This document shows, one piece after another, positions 8,614-17,411 of a stretch of 64,000 bases of DNA; positions within the stretch are counted from its first letter, which is position 1; each line of letters opens with the position of its first letter. Source of the DNA: Nocardioides sp. TRM66260-LWL (GTDB taxonomy: Bacteria; Actinomycetota; Actinomycetes; Propionibacteriales; Nocardioidaceae); the NCBI RefSeq assembly GCF_020075545.1, contig NZ_JAIQZK010000001.1, forward strand, positions 1,178,001 through 1,242,000, read 5' to 3'. The position numbers were made by a program, and so were the translations under genes. The notes below the pieces were generated by a model. The model searched no databases. It was not told the origin of the DNA and saw nothing but the letters and a program-made list of their open reading frames with translations.

Positions 8614-11396
8614 CCGACGAGCAGGAGCTCACGCCGGCGCAGCGGTACGCCGAGTTCCGCCGCAGCCAGGGCAACCCGGTCCTCCGCGACTTCCGGGCGA
8701 TGCACGACTTCCCGCTCGACCCGTTCCAGGAGCGGGCCTGCGAGGCGATCGAGGCCGGCCGCGGCGTGCTGGTGGCGGCGCCCACCGGCTCGGGCAAGAC
8801 CATCGTCGGCGAGTTCGCGATCCACCTCGCGCTGGCCACCGGTCGCAAGGCCTTCTACACGACGCCGATCAAGGCGCTGTCGAACCAGAAGTACGCCGAT
8901 CTCGTGCGACGCTACGGCGCCGACCAGGTCGGCCTGCTCACCGGCGACAACGTCGTCAACGGCGAGGCGCCGATCGTCGTGATGACCACCGAGGTGCTCC
9001 GCAACATGCTCTACGCGGGCTCCTCGACCCTGCTGGGCCTCGGCTACGTGGTGATGGACGAGGTCCACTACCTCGCCGACCGCTCGCGGGGCGCGGTGTG
9101 GGAGGAGGTGATCATCCACCTGCCGGAGTCGGTCTCGGTGGTGTCGCTGTCGGCGACGGTGTCGAACGCCGAGGAGTTCGGCGAGTGGCTGGCCACGGTG
9201 CGCGGCGACACCGACACGATCGTGGAGGAGCGGCGTCCGGTGCCGCTCTACCAGCACGTGCTCGTCGGACGCCGCCTGCTCGACCTCTTCGCCTCCTCCG
9301 ACGTCGACGCCTCCGCCGGGTTCGTCAAGGAGGGCGCCCCGGTCAACGAGGAGCTGCTCAAGGTCGCCCGGGACGACTGGGCGGCCAGCCGCATCCGCGA
9401 TCGGCGCTCCCCTCGTGGACGCGGCGGGTCCGGGCGCGTGCAGCAGGTGGGCAACGGGCGCCGGGTGTGGGTGCCGAGCCGTCCCGACCTGATCGACCGC
9501 CTCCAGCGCGACCGGCTGCTGCCGGCGATCGTCTTCATCTTCAGCCGGGTGGCCTGCAACGCGGCGGTCACGCAGTGCCTCACCGCGAACGTCCGGCTCA
9601 CGACGCCGGAGGAGCGCGACGAGATCATCGAGTTCGTCGAGACCTCCTGTCGCCACCTGCCCTCGGAGGACCTCCACGTCCTCGGCTACCACGACTTCCT
9701 CGACGGGCTCTCGCGCGGCGTCGCGGCCCACCACGCGGGCATGCTGCCGGTGTTCAAGGAGGTCGTCGAGGAGCTGTTCCTCCGCGGGCTGTGCAAGGTG
9801 GTGTTCGCGACCGAGACCCTGGCGCTGGGCATCAACATGCCGGCGCGCACCGTCGTCATCGAGAAGCTGACGAAGTGGAACGGCGAGAACCACGCCGACA
9901 TCACGCCGGGGGAGTACACGCAGCTCGTCGGACGCGCGGGGCGGCGCGGTCTCGACACCGAGGGACACGGCGTCGTGCTCTGGCAGGCCGGCATGAACCC
10001 GCGCGAGCTCGCCGGCCTGGCCTCGACCCGCACGTACCCCCTGCGCTCGTCGTTCCGTCCCTCCTACAACATGGCCGTCAACCTGGTGCACCAGTTCGGA
10101 CGCGAGCAGGCGCGGGTGCTGCTGGAGCAGTCGTTCGCCCAGTTCCAGGCCGACAAGGCCGTGGTCGGGCTGGCACGCCAGCTGCGCAAGGCCGAGGAGG
10201 CGCTCGACGGCTACGCCGAGGCGGCGGCCTGCGACCGCGGCGACTTCATGGAGTACGCCGGCCTGCGTCGGCGGATCAGCGAGGTCGAGAAGGGCGCGAG
10301 CCGGGCGCGGCGTGCCGACCAGCGCGCCGAGGCCGTCGAGTCCCTCGGACGCCTCAAGCCCGGCGACGTCATCGTCGTGCCGACCGGCAAGTTCGCCGGC
10401 TACGCGGTCGTCGTCGACCCGGGCTGGTCGCCCGAGGGCCCGCGGCCCTACGTCGTCACGCTGGAGCGTCAGGCGCGTCGCCTGGCGATGATCGACTTCC
10501 CGACGCCGGTGGAGGCCGTCGCGCGGCTGCGCATCCCGAAGCGGTTCGACGGGCGCAACCCGCAGGCCCGTCGCGACCTCGCCGCCGCGCTGCGCCAGCG
10601 CACCCAGGAGCTCGGCCCGCCGTCCGCGCAACGGCGCTCGGCCTCGTCCCAGCCCAGCGAGTGGGAGGACGAGGTCCGCGACCTGCGCGCCAGGCTGCGC
10701 CGCCACCCCTGCCACGACTGTCCCGACCGCGAGGACCACGCCCGGTGGTCCGACCGGTGGTTCAAGCTCGATCGCGACGCCGAGACCCTGCGTCGGCGCG
10801 TCGAGCAGCGCACGAACACCGTCGCGCGGCTCTTCGACCGCGTGTGCGACGTCCTCACCGCCCTCGGCTACCTGGAGGGCGACGAGGTCACCGAGCGCGG
10901 GGCACGGCTGCGCCGCATCTACTCCGAGCTCGACCTGCTCGCGGCCGAGTCGATGCGCGAGCGGCTGTGGGACGGCCTGTCGCCGTCCGCGCTCGCGGCG
11001 GCGCTCTCCACCCTCGTCTACGAGGCCAGACGCGCGGACGACACCGCCGCGCCGAGGGTGCCCGCCGGCCCCGCCCAGGAGGCGATCACCGGCATGGTGC
11101 GCCTGTGGGGGCAGCTCGACGCCCTCGAGAAGGACCACCGGCTCGACTTCCTGCGTCCCCCCGACCTCGGCTTCGCCTGGGTGGCCTACCGCTGGTGCGA
11201 GGGCGACGACCTCGACGACGTGCTGGGGGAGGTCGACCTCGCGGCGGGCGACTTCGTGCGCTGGATGAAGCAGCTGCTCGACCTGGCGGGCCAGATCGCG
11301 GACGCCGCCGGCGACTCCGCGCTGCGCACCACCGCGCGCGAGGCGGTGCGACGGATGCGTCGTGGCGTCGTCGCCTACTCGGCTCTGGCGGACTGA
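8610..11396 (+). CDS. helY: DEAD/DEAH-box RNA helicase, HelY (Ski2/Mtr4-like)
   Basis: This is a 928-residue SF2 helicase. The start is the ATG overlapping the previous stop, with GGGGAGGACG as ribosome binding site. Motif I is APTGSGKT (about residues 56-64), motif II is DEVH (about 150) and motif III lies in SATVSNAEEFGEWL. Motifs V and VI are ATETLALGINMPARTV and QLVGRAGRRGLD, and the DSHCT domain is at the C-terminus. HPCHDCPDREDHARW (about residue 700) is a Cys/His-rich signature typical of this actinobacterial family. Related Ski2-like enzymes remodel RNA; the cellular role of HelY itself is poorly defined. Confidence 0.93.
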   Translation: MTDEQELTPAQRYAEFRRSQGNPVLRDFRAMHDFPLDPFQERACEAIEAGRGVLVAAPTGSGKTIVGEFAIHLALATGRKAFYTTPIKALSNQKYADLVRRYGADQVGLLTGDNVVNGEAPIVVMTTEVLRNMLYAGSSTLLGLGYVVMDEVHYLADRSRGAVWEEVIIHLPESVSVVSLSATVSNAEEFGEWLATVRGDTDTIVEERRPVPLYQHVLVGRRLLDLFASSDVDASAGFVKEGAPVNEELLKVARDDWAASRIRDRRSPRGRGGSGRVQQVGNGRRVWVPSRPDLIDRLQRDRLLPAIVFIFSRVACNAAVTQCLTANVRLTTPEERDEIIEFVETSCRHLPSEDLHVLGYHDFLDGLSRGVAAHHAGMLPVFKEVVEELFLRGLCKVVFATETLALGINMPARTVVIEKLTKWNGENHADITPGEYTQLVGRAGRRGLDTEGHGVVLWQAGMNPRELAGLASTRTYPLRSSFRPSYNMAVNLVHQFGREQARVLLEQSFAQFQADKAVVGLARQLRKAEEALDGYAEAAACDRGDFMEYAGLRRRISEVEKGASRARRADQRAEAVESLGRLKPGDVIVVPTGKFAGYAVVVDPGWSPEGPRPYVVTLERQARRLAMIDFPTPVEAVARLRIPKRFDGRNPQARRDLAAALRQRTQELGPPSAQRRSASSQPSEWEDEVRDLRARLRRHPCHDCPDREDHARWSDRWFKLDRDAETLRRRVEQRTNTVARLFDRVCDVLTALGYLEGDEVTERGARLRRIYSELDLLAAESMRERLWDGLSPSALAAALSTLVYEARRADDTAAPRVPAGPAQEAITGMVRLWGQLDALEKDHRLDFLRPPDLGFAWVAYRWCEGDDLDDVLGEVDLAAGDFVRWMKQLLDLAGQIADAAGDSALRTTAREAVRRMRRGVVAYSALAD

Positions 11397-11400
11397 GGGT

Positions 11401-11416
11401 CCGCCGGAGCCGGCGG
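11401..11416. terminator. Hairpin between convergent helY and NAD(P)-binding gene
   Basis: CCGCCGG-AG-CCGGCGG is a perfect inverted repeat in the 28-base gap between two converging genes. It has no T-run on either side, as is common for actinobacterial terminators, and could serve both strands. Confidence 0.5.
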
Positions 11417-11424
11417 CGTCCGGC

Positions 11425-12081
11425 TCAGATCGCCGCGGCGACCGCGTCGGCGATCGGCGTGCTCCCGCCGACGAGCTCCCACTGACGACCGATCGAGCCC
11501 GGCTCGGCCAGCACCGCCACCACGGTCGCGGCGACGTCGGCCCGCGGGATCTCCGCGCGCTCGACCTCCTCGGCGAGGGTCACCGTGCCCGCGGGTGCGT
11601 CGTCGGTGAGCCCGCCGGGACGCAGGATCGTCCAGTCCAGCCCGCTGGCGCGCAGCGCGGCGTCGGCGTCGCGCTTGGCCTCCACGTAGGCCCGCCACAC
11701 CGGCTCGACGTCGTCGCCGAGCGGTCGGTCGACGCCGATGGCCGAGATCTGGACGAACCGGCGGATGCCGGCCGCCTTCGCGGCCTCCTGGGACGTCACC
11801 GACGCCCCGAGGTCGACGGTGCGCTTGCGCTCGGCGTCGCCGTCGGCGCCGCCTCCGGCGGCGAAGACGACCGCGTCGCTGCCGGCGAACGCGTCGGCGT
11901 AGCCGGCGACGTCGGCGGACTCCAGGTCGAGCATGCGCACCTCGACGCCCTGGGCCTCCAGCGCGTCGCGCTGCTCCTCCTTGCGCACGAGGGCGATCGG
12001 CGTGTGACCGGCCTCGAGCAGCAGCGGGTGGAGCAGGCGGGCCACCTGGCCATGGCCTCCGACGATCGCGATGCGTGACAT
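11425..12081 (-). CDS. NAD(P)-binding protein, atypical short-chain dehydrogenase (NmrA/YwnB-like)
   Basis: This 218-residue single Rossmann domain begins MSRIAIVGGHGQVARLL, with GGHGQVA as the dinucleotide-binding turn. IRRFVQISAIGVDRP carries the strand-5 Ser. YVEAKRDADAALRASGLDWTILRPGGLTDD is the atypical-SDR Y-x-x-x-K plus substrate loop. Such proteins act as NAD(P)-dependent epimerase-like reductases or redox sensors; the substrate is unknown. It has its own leaderless promoter. Confidence 0.85.
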   Translation of the reverse strand: MSRIAIVGGHGQVARLLHPLLLEAGHTPIALVRKEEQRDALEAQGVEVRMLDLESADVAGYADAFAGSDAVVFAAGGGADGDAERKRTVDLGASVTSQEAAKAAGIRRFVQISAIGVDRPLGDDVEPVWRAYVEAKRDADAALRASGLDWTILRPGGLTDDAPAGTVTLAEEVERAEIPRADVAATVVAVLAEPGSIGRQWELVGGSTPIADAVAAAI

Positions 12082-12088
12082 GCCCGCG

Positions 12089-12094
12089 ACGCTA
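12089..12094 (-). promoter_or_regulatory. -10 element TAGCGT (leaderless) of NAD(P)-binding gene
   Basis: On the minus strand TAGCGT ends 7 bases before the ATG at 12081, with no ribosome binding site between. Confidence 0.55.
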
Positions 12095-12117
12095 GGGCGT
12101 CCGCGTCCCTCGGCTGC

Positions 12118-13059
12118 TCACCCGAGCGCGGGGTCGCCCACGCGGGCCAGCACCGCGACGACCCGCGCCAGCGGCGACGCGGCGTTCAGGTGCTCCCCGA
12201 GCGCCTCGACGGCGAGCGGGTCGGCCGGCGTGGCCGCGAGGGCGAGCCGGTCGCGCGGGACGTCGAGGTCGCGGCGCACCGCGACCACCCGCGGGGCGAC
12301 GTCGAGGTAGGCGGAGCCGTCGACGATCCGCCGGCGCTGTGCGGGGGTGAGCTCGGCCGCCGGGTCGGCCGCAGCCGCCCGGATGCCCGCGAGGTCGCCG
12401 AAGCGACCCAGCAGGGTCGCGGCGGTCTTCTCGCCGACCCCGGAGACGCCGGGCAGGCCGTCGGAGGTGTCGCCGCGCAGCGTCGCGAAATCGGCGTACT
12501 GCGAGGCCCGCACCCCGTACCTCTCCAACACCCAGGCCTCGTCGACCCGCTCGTGCCGACCGACGCCCTTGGCGGTGTAGAGCACCCGCACGCCCGCCGC
12601 GTCGTCGACGAGCTGGAAGAGGTCGCGGTCGCCGGTGACGACGTCGACCGGCATGCCCGCGCCGGTGGCCAGCGTGCCGATCACGTCGTCGGCCTCGGCC
12701 TCCGGCGCCCCGACCACGGCGATGCCGAGCGCGTCGAGCACCTCGCGGATCAACGGCACCTGCACCGCCAACGGGTCGGGCACCTCCTCGACGTCCGCGC
12801 CGGCCGGCACCTCCTCGACGACCCGGTGGGCCTTGTAGGTGGGCAGCAGGTCGACGCGCCACTGCGGGCGCCAGTCGTCGTCCCAGCAGCACGCCAGGTG
12901 CGTCGGCTCGTACTCCTCGGCGAGCCGCGCGATGAACTCCAGCAGACCGCGGACCGCGTTGACCGGCGTGCCGTCGGGCGCCTCGATGGGCGGCACCCCG
13001 AAGAACGCACGGAAGTAGAGCGACGCGGTGTCGAGCAGCATCAGGCGAGGGGCACGCAT
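12118..13059 (-). CDS. 5'-3' exonuclease (PolA N-terminal domain-like, standalone)
   Basis: This 313-residue FEN/5'-nuclease domain lacks a polymerase. The acidic metal ligands appear in MLLDTASLYFRAFFG, CCWDDDWRPQWR, EAEADDVIGTLA and VVTGDRDLFQLVDD. A helix-hairpin-helix (LPGVSGVGEKTAATLLGRFG) binds DNA. Its length matches the standalone nucleases found beside PolA in actinobacteria, which process flaps and Okazaki fragments. I chose the ATG giving MRAPRLMLLD. GAGACT ends 6 bases before it, so a leaderless start is possible. Confidence 0.92.
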   Translation of the reverse strand: MRAPRLMLLDTASLYFRAFFGVPPIEAPDGTPVNAVRGLLEFIARLAEEYEPTHLACCWDDDWRPQWRVDLLPTYKAHRVVEEVPAGADVEEVPDPLAVQVPLIREVLDALGIAVVGAPEAEADDVIGTLATGAGMPVDVVTGDRDLFQLVDDAAGVRVLYTAKGVGRHERVDEAWVLERYGVRASQYADFATLRGDTSDGLPGVSGVGEKTAATLLGRFGDLAGIRAAAADPAAELTPAQRRRIVDGSAYLDVAPRVVAVRRDLDVPRDRLALAATPADPLAVEALGEHLNAASPLARVVAVLARVGDPALG

Positions 13060-13136
13060 GGGGGGAGTCTCGCAGCACGTGACGCGCCTCGCGTCCCGCC
13101 GTCCCGCGACCCGCCGCGGGGCGTCGGCGCGCGCAC

Positions 13137-13142
13137 TAGGGT
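13137..13142 (+). promoter_or_regulatory. -10 element TAGGGT (leaderless) of Lrp-family gene
   Basis: TAGGGT ends 7 bases before the GTG start at 13150. No Shine-Dalgarno is present. Confidence 0.6.
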
Positions 13143-13149
13143 GTCGCCG

Positions 13150-13614
13150 GTGAGCGAGGTCGAGACCACGGATCGTCGGATCCTGCAGCTGCTGGCGACC
13201 GACGGCCGGATGTCCTACACCGACCTCGGCCGGGCGACGGGGCTGTCGACCTCCGCCGTGCACCAGCGCGTGAAGCGGCTCGAGCAGCGCGGCCTCATCC
13301 TGGGCTACGGGGCGACGATCAACCACGCGGACGTCGGCATGCCGCTGACGGCGTTCATCGCGATCCGGCCGATCGACCCGTCCGCGCCCGACGACTGCCC
13401 CGACCGGCTGCAGGGCATCCCCGAGATCGAGTCCTGCTGGTCGGTGGCCGGCGAGGAGTCGTACCTGCTCAAGGTGCGCACCAGCACCCCGCAGGACCTC
13501 GAGCAGCTGCTCGGCCGCATCCGCAGCGCCGCGAACGTCTCCACGCACACGACGATCGTGCTCTCGACCTACTACGAGAACCGCCCCGTCACCGGGCCGC
13601 TCGAGATCTCCTGA
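13150..13614 (+). CDS. Lrp/AsnC-family transcriptional regulator
   Basis: This 154-residue regulator has an N-terminal winged HTH (TDRRILQLLATDGRMSYTDLGRATGLSTSAVHQRVKRLEQRGLI) and a C-terminal RAM effector domain with VAGEESYLLKVRTSTPQDLEQLLGRI. The GTG start is fixed by the leaderless -10 and by the usual distance to the HTH. It faces the lysine-aminomutase-like gene tail to tail, only 11 bases away. Lrp proteins bind amino acids, so regulation of the neighbouring aminomutase is plausible but not shown. Confidence 0.93.
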   Translation: MSEVETTDRRILQLLATDGRMSYTDLGRATGLSTSAVHQRVKRLEQRGLILGYGATINHADVGMPLTAFIAIRPIDPSAPDDCPDRLQGIPEIESCWSVAGEESYLLKVRTSTPQDLEQLLGRIRSAANVSTHTTIVLSTYYENRPVTGPLEIS

Positions 13615-13625
13615 CGCCTGACGCG

Positions 13626-15092
13626 TCAGTACGCCTGCACGGCGGCCGTCGCGCGGGACGCCGCCGCCCGCGCCGTCGCGTCGAGGGTCACCTCGGCGTC
13701 GCCGTGCTGCGCGGCCCACCACGCCCGCCCGGACTCCGGGAGCGTGTGGATGGGGTCGTAGTAGTGGTACGGACGGTCGAGCGCACCGGCGTCGCCGGCC
13801 TCGAGCGACGTGCGGTAGTTCTTGGTCCACGACGAGATGCCGCGCTCGCGGTCGTAGTCGGCGAGCTGGTGCACCCAGCGCTTGCCGACGAAGGGGACGT
13901 CGCAGACGATGCGCGGGGTCGCGAAGCCGGGCAGGTAGCCCATGATGTGGTGCTGCAGCCGCTGCGCCTCGGCCACCGAGATCCGCCAGTGCTCCGCGAA
14001 CGGGATCATGTCGCAGAGGTAGAAGTAGTAGGGCATGATCCGCGCGCCGTCGAGCAGACGGAAGCACAGGTCGAGCAGCGCGTGCGGGTCGGCGTTGACG
14101 CCGTCGAGGATCACGCCCTGGTTGCGGACGTCGCGGAGCCCGGCGTCCAGCATCGCCCCGGCCGCCCGCGCCACGATCGGCGTGATCGAGTGCGCGTGGT
14201 TGGCGTGGGTGTGCATCGCCAGCGAGACGCCCCGCGAGCGGGCCAGGGCGGCCACCCGGCCGATGCCCTCGACGACCTCCGGCTGCAGCCAGTGCTGGGG
14301 CAGGCCGACCAGGGCCTTGGTGGCCAGCCGGATGTCGCGGACGTTCTCGATCTCGAGCAGCGAGGTCAGGAACGCCTCGAGCCGCGGCCACGGCAGGTTC
14401 GCGACGTCGCCGCCCGAGACGACGACGTCGCGCACCTGCGGGGTGCGGCGCAGGTAGTCGAGCATGTCGGCGAGCCGGTCGTTCGGCTTGGCGACGAACT
14501 TCAGCTTCTCGACCGTCGGGGTGCTGGTGCCGACGAGGTCCATGCGCGTGCAGTGGCCGCAGTACTGCGGGCAGGTCGGCAGCAGCTCGGCGAGCACCTT
14601 GGTCGGGTAGCGGTGGGTGAGCCCCTCGGTCGCCCACATCTCGTGCTCGTGCAGCGAGTCGCGGGTGGCGAACGGGTGGGAGCCCCACTCCGTCAGCCGG
14701 TCGGAGAGCACGGGCAGCATGTAGCGACGGATCGGGTCGGCGTAGAGCGCATCGGTCAGCGAGCCGGGGCCGCGCGGCGCGACGTGGGGGACCATCGTGT
14801 TGAGCATCTGCGGCGGGACGAGCATCGTCATCGTCGCCCGCTCGGCCTGGTCGCGCGCGAGGTCGTCGTAGAACCGGTCGTCCACGAGGTCGCCGAGCAC
14901 CTCGCGCAGCTGCGCGAGGCTCTTGACGCAGTGCGAGCGCTGCCACTGCGCGGACTCCCACTCCGCGGCCGTGACGTCGCGCCAGCCGGGGAACCGGGTC
15001 CAGTCCGGCTCGACCAGCTCGACGCGTCGGTACGGGTAGGGCTGGCCGGTCTCGTCCTCGACGAGGCGGGCGATGGAGTCGGCGATGCTCAT
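13626..15092 (-). CDS. KamA-family radical SAM aminomutase (lysine 2,3-aminomutase-like)
   Basis: This 488-residue radical-SAM/PLP enzyme is longer than the roughly 415 residues of typical lysine 2,3-aminomutase because of an extended N-terminus. The cluster ligands are C174-x3-C178-x2-C181 (CPQYCGHC). The Asp residues that bind the substrate amino group in lysine aminomutase have counterparts in LDGVNADPH and CDVPFVGK. The lysine of VGKRWVHQ aligns with the PLP lysine, though the usual Gly-rich run before it is replaced by PFV. Substrate is therefore uncertain; some actinobacterial homologues are only annotated KamA family. It has its own leaderless promoter. Confidence 0.85.
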   Translation of the reverse strand: MSIADSIARLVEDETGQPYPYRRVELVEPDWTRFPGWRDVTAAEWESAQWQRSHCVKSLAQLREVLGDLVDDRFYDDLARDQAERATMTMLVPPQMLNTMVPHVAPRGPGSLTDALYADPIRRYMLPVLSDRLTEWGSHPFATRDSLHEHEMWATEGLTHRYPTKVLAELLPTCPQYCGHCTRMDLVGTSTPTVEKLKFVAKPNDRLADMLDYLRRTPQVRDVVVSGGDVANLPWPRLEAFLTSLLEIENVRDIRLATKALVGLPQHWLQPEVVEGIGRVAALARSRGVSLAMHTHANHAHSITPIVARAAGAMLDAGLRDVRNQGVILDGVNADPHALLDLCFRLLDGARIMPYYFYLCDMIPFAEHWRISVAEAQRLQHHIMGYLPGFATPRIVCDVPFVGKRWVHQLADYDRERGISSWTKNYRTSLEAGDAGALDRPYHYYDPIHTLPESGRAWWAAQHGDAEVTLDATARAAASRATAAVQAY

Positions 15093-15098
15093 GCACCG

Positions 15099-15104
15099 AG
15101 GCTA
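15099..15104 (-). promoter_or_regulatory. -10 element TAGCCT (leaderless) of KamA-like gene
   Basis: On the minus strand TAGCCT ends 6 bases before the ATG at 15092. Confidence 0.6.
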
Positions 15105-15153
15105 ACGGAATCCTTACGGTCGCGCAGCCCGCCGACCGCAGATCTTCCTGTCT

Positions 15154-15804
15154 TCAGTGCGTCAGGGTCTCGAGCGTCCGTCGCGTCGCCGGATGATCCG
15201 CCGGGCACCCGTAGCGGTGCAGGAGGACGGCGCGCACGAGGTCGGCGGTCGGCGGCACCGGCTCCGGGCCCAGGGGCAGCGCCATCATCCGCAGCCACGG
15301 CTCGGAGCCGTCCTCGTGCGGCGGCCGGTACTCGCGGACCGGCAGCAGGGTCGCGCCGTTGCGTTGGTAGAAGGCGATCCGGCGCAGGTCGTCGCGGACC
15401 CTCGCCTCGGCCACGCCCGGCTCGTCGGGGTCCTCCACGTCCCAGGCCAGCACCGTGCGCCGCTCGGCGCGCAGCAGGTCGGCCAGGGCGCGCAGCGCCG
15501 CCGAGCCGACGCCGGCCCCACGCGGCCCGACGGCGAAGTACCGCAGGAACGTCCACCCGGTGTCGTCCGGCCCGTCCGGCGCGGCGCCGGCGGGCCGCAG
15601 GTCGCGGAGGAGGGCCAGGCCGAGCACCTCCTCGGACGCGCCGGTCGCGGGCACGAACGCGAGCATCCGGTCGACGAGCAGCGACGCGAACGGGGCGGAG
15701 AGCTCGTCGGGGAAGGCCTCGTCGTAGAGCGCGACGAGCCGTCGACGGGCGGCGTCGCCGAGGTCGTCCCAGGGGAGCGTGCGCAGGCTGGTCGGTGCGG
15801 TCAT
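15154..15804 (-). CDS. GNAT-family N-acetyltransferase
   Basis: This is a 216-residue acetyltransferase. The core motif A is FLRYFAVGPRGAGVGSAALRALADLLRAE (acetyl-CoA pyrophosphate loop RGAGVGSAA), followed by DVEDPDEPG and RIAFYQRNGATLLP. Its ATG overlaps the stop of the amidohydrolase by 4 bases, so it is the last gene of the TetR-linked operon. It also lies 62 bases upstream of the KamA-like gene. An AblB-like role (beta-lysine acetylation) is conceivable only from that adjacency; the sequence does not specifically resemble AblB. Confidence 0.82.
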   Translation of the reverse strand: MTAPTSLRTLPWDDLGDAARRRLVALYDEAFPDELSAPFASLLVDRMLAFVPATGASEEVLGLALLRDLRPAGAAPDGPDDTGWTFLRYFAVGPRGAGVGSAALRALADLLRAERRTVLAWDVEDPDEPGVAEARVRDDLRRIAFYQRNGATLLPVREYRPPHEDGSEPWLRMMALPLGPEPVPPTADLVRAVLLHRYGCPADHPATRRTLETLTH

Positions 15805-17411
15805 GCGCGGAAGACCTCCTCGCCGCCGAGGTAGGTGGCCAGGACGGGGATCTCGGCGATCGCCCCAGGGTCGCAGGTGACCGGGTCGTCGCCGAGCACG
15901 ACCAGGTCGGCGAGACGACCGGGCTCGAGCGTCCCGCGCTCGTGCTCCTGGTGCGACGCGCGGGCCGAGCCGACGGTGAACGCGACCAGCGCCTCGAGAC
16001 CGCTCAGCGCCTCCTCGGGCGCGAACGGCGTGCCGGCGTCGGTGCGCCGGTTGACGAGGTCGTGCATGCCCCGCAGCGGCGCGCCGTCGACGACGGGGCG
16101 GTCGGAGCTGCCCGGGAGGATGCAGCCGGCGTCGAGCAGGGAGCGCCCCCGGTAGGCCCACGGCACCCGGGTCGGACCGAGCGCGCGGAGCATGCCCTCG
16201 CCGATCTCGCCGACGAACCGCCCCTGCGGCACCGGCACGACGCCGAGCGCCGCGCACCGCGCCACCTGGTCGGCCCGCGCGACGCCGAAGTGCTCGATCC
16301 GGTGCCGGGGGTCGGGACGCGGCCAGCGCCGCTGGGCCTCCTCGTAGGCGTCGAGGACGAGGTCGATCGCGGCGTCGCCGATGGCGTGGGTGGCCACCCG
16401 CCAGCCCGAGCGGTGCGCGCCGAGGATCCGCGCGCGCAGGGCGTCGGCGTCGTCCTGGAGGTAGCCGGACTCGCCGGGGGTGTCGGCGAACTCCTCGGTG
16501 AGCGCGCAGGTGTGCCCGATCAGGGAGCCGTCGGAGAAGACCTTCACCGGACCGATCCGCAGCCGGTCGTCGCCGAGGCCCGTGCGCAGGCCGAGGTCGA
16601 GGCCGAGGCCGAGGTCGTCGTCGGGGTGGGCGTCGAGCGGACGCAGCACGTCGGCCGCGACCATCAGCTCGACGCGCAGCGGCAGGCGTCCGGCCTCGCG
16701 GGCGCGCTGGTAGGCGAGCAGCTCGACGGGGCTGCGACCGATCCAGCCGCCGCCGATGCCGGCCTCGACCACCGAGGTGACGCCCTGCGAGAGGCTCACG
16801 CGTCCGCCGCGCTCGATCGCGTCGACCAGGGTGTCGAGCGGGTAGGGGAGCACCAGCGCCCCCAGGAGCTGCTGGGCCTGCTCCTCCAGACGTCCGTCGG
16901 GGCGGCCGTCGGCGTCAACCGACACCCGCCCGCCGACGACGTCGCGGGGACGCTCGTCGAGCCCGAGCTCGCGCAGCACGGCGCCGCTCACCACGCACAG
17001 ATGCCCCGAGGCGTGCTTGAGCCAGACGCGACGACCCGGCGCGACCCGCTCCAGGCCCTCGCGGGTCGGGTGGCCGCCGAGCTTGTTCTCGTCGTAGCCG
17101 GCGCCGACGATCCAGCCGTCCGGCGTGCTCGCCGCCCGCTCGGCGACCGCCGCGTAGAGCGCGTCGAGATCGCGGACGCGCAGGTCGAGCTCGCCCAGCG
17201 TCAGCCCGAACCAGGCGAGGTGCTGGTGCGCGTCGTGCAGGCCGGGCACGACGACTGCTCCGTCGAGGTCGACGACGCGCTCGGCCTCGACGTCCTCGTC
17301 GACGGCGAGCACGCGGCCGCCCCACACCGCGAGGCTGGAGGCGGTGCCCGAGTGGTCGGCGCCGGCCAGCGTCCGGATGCGGGCGTTCCGGAGCAGGAGG
17401 TCGGTCCTCAT
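15801..17411 (-). CDS. YtcJ-type metal-dependent amidohydrolase
   Basis: This 536-residue amidohydrolase-superfamily enzyme carries VVPGLHDAHQHLAWFG (metal His-x-His-like site after a composite N-terminal beta domain), the VKVFSDGSLIGHT segment, GWRVATHAIGDAAIDLVLDAYE, HRIEHFGVA and the SDRPVV Asp motif. It closes with TLEPGRLADLVVLGDDP. YtcJ-like enzymes hydrolyse N-acyl or formamide-type substrates; the exact substrate is unknown. Start and stop codons overlap the neighbours by 4 bases each, placing it firmly in the ECH-ligase-amidohydrolase-GNAT operon. Confidence 0.9.
   Translation of the reverse strand: MRTDLLLRNARIRTLAGADHSGTASSLAVWGGRVLAVDEDVEAERVVDLDGAVVVPGLHDAHQHLAWFGLTLGELDLRVRDLDALYAAVAERAASTPDGWIVGAGYDENKLGGHPTREGLERVAPGRRVWLKHASGHLCVVSGAVLRELGLDERPRDVVGGRVSVDADGRPDGRLEEQAQQLLGALVLPYPLDTLVDAIERGGRVSLSQGVTSVVEAGIGGGWIGRSPVELLAYQRAREAGRLPLRVELMVAADVLRPLDAHPDDDLGLGLDLGLRTGLGDDRLRIGPVKVFSDGSLIGHTCALTEEFADTPGESGYLQDDADALRARILGAHRSGWRVATHAIGDAAIDLVLDAYEEAQRRWPRPDPRHRIEHFGVARADQVARCAALGVVPVPQGRFVGEIGEGMLRALGPTRVPWAYRGRSLLDAGCILPGSSDRPVVDGAPLRGMHDLVNRRTDAGTPFAPEEALSGLEALVAFTVGSARASHQEHERGTLEPGRLADLVVLGDDPVTCDPGAIAEIPVLATYLGGEEVFRA

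Noticed and set aside
13618..13629. CTGACGCGTCAG palindrome between lrp-like and kamA-like genes as an Lrp operator
   Set aside because: It sits over the two stop codons, far from either promoter. It is more likely a weak bidirectional terminator or chance.
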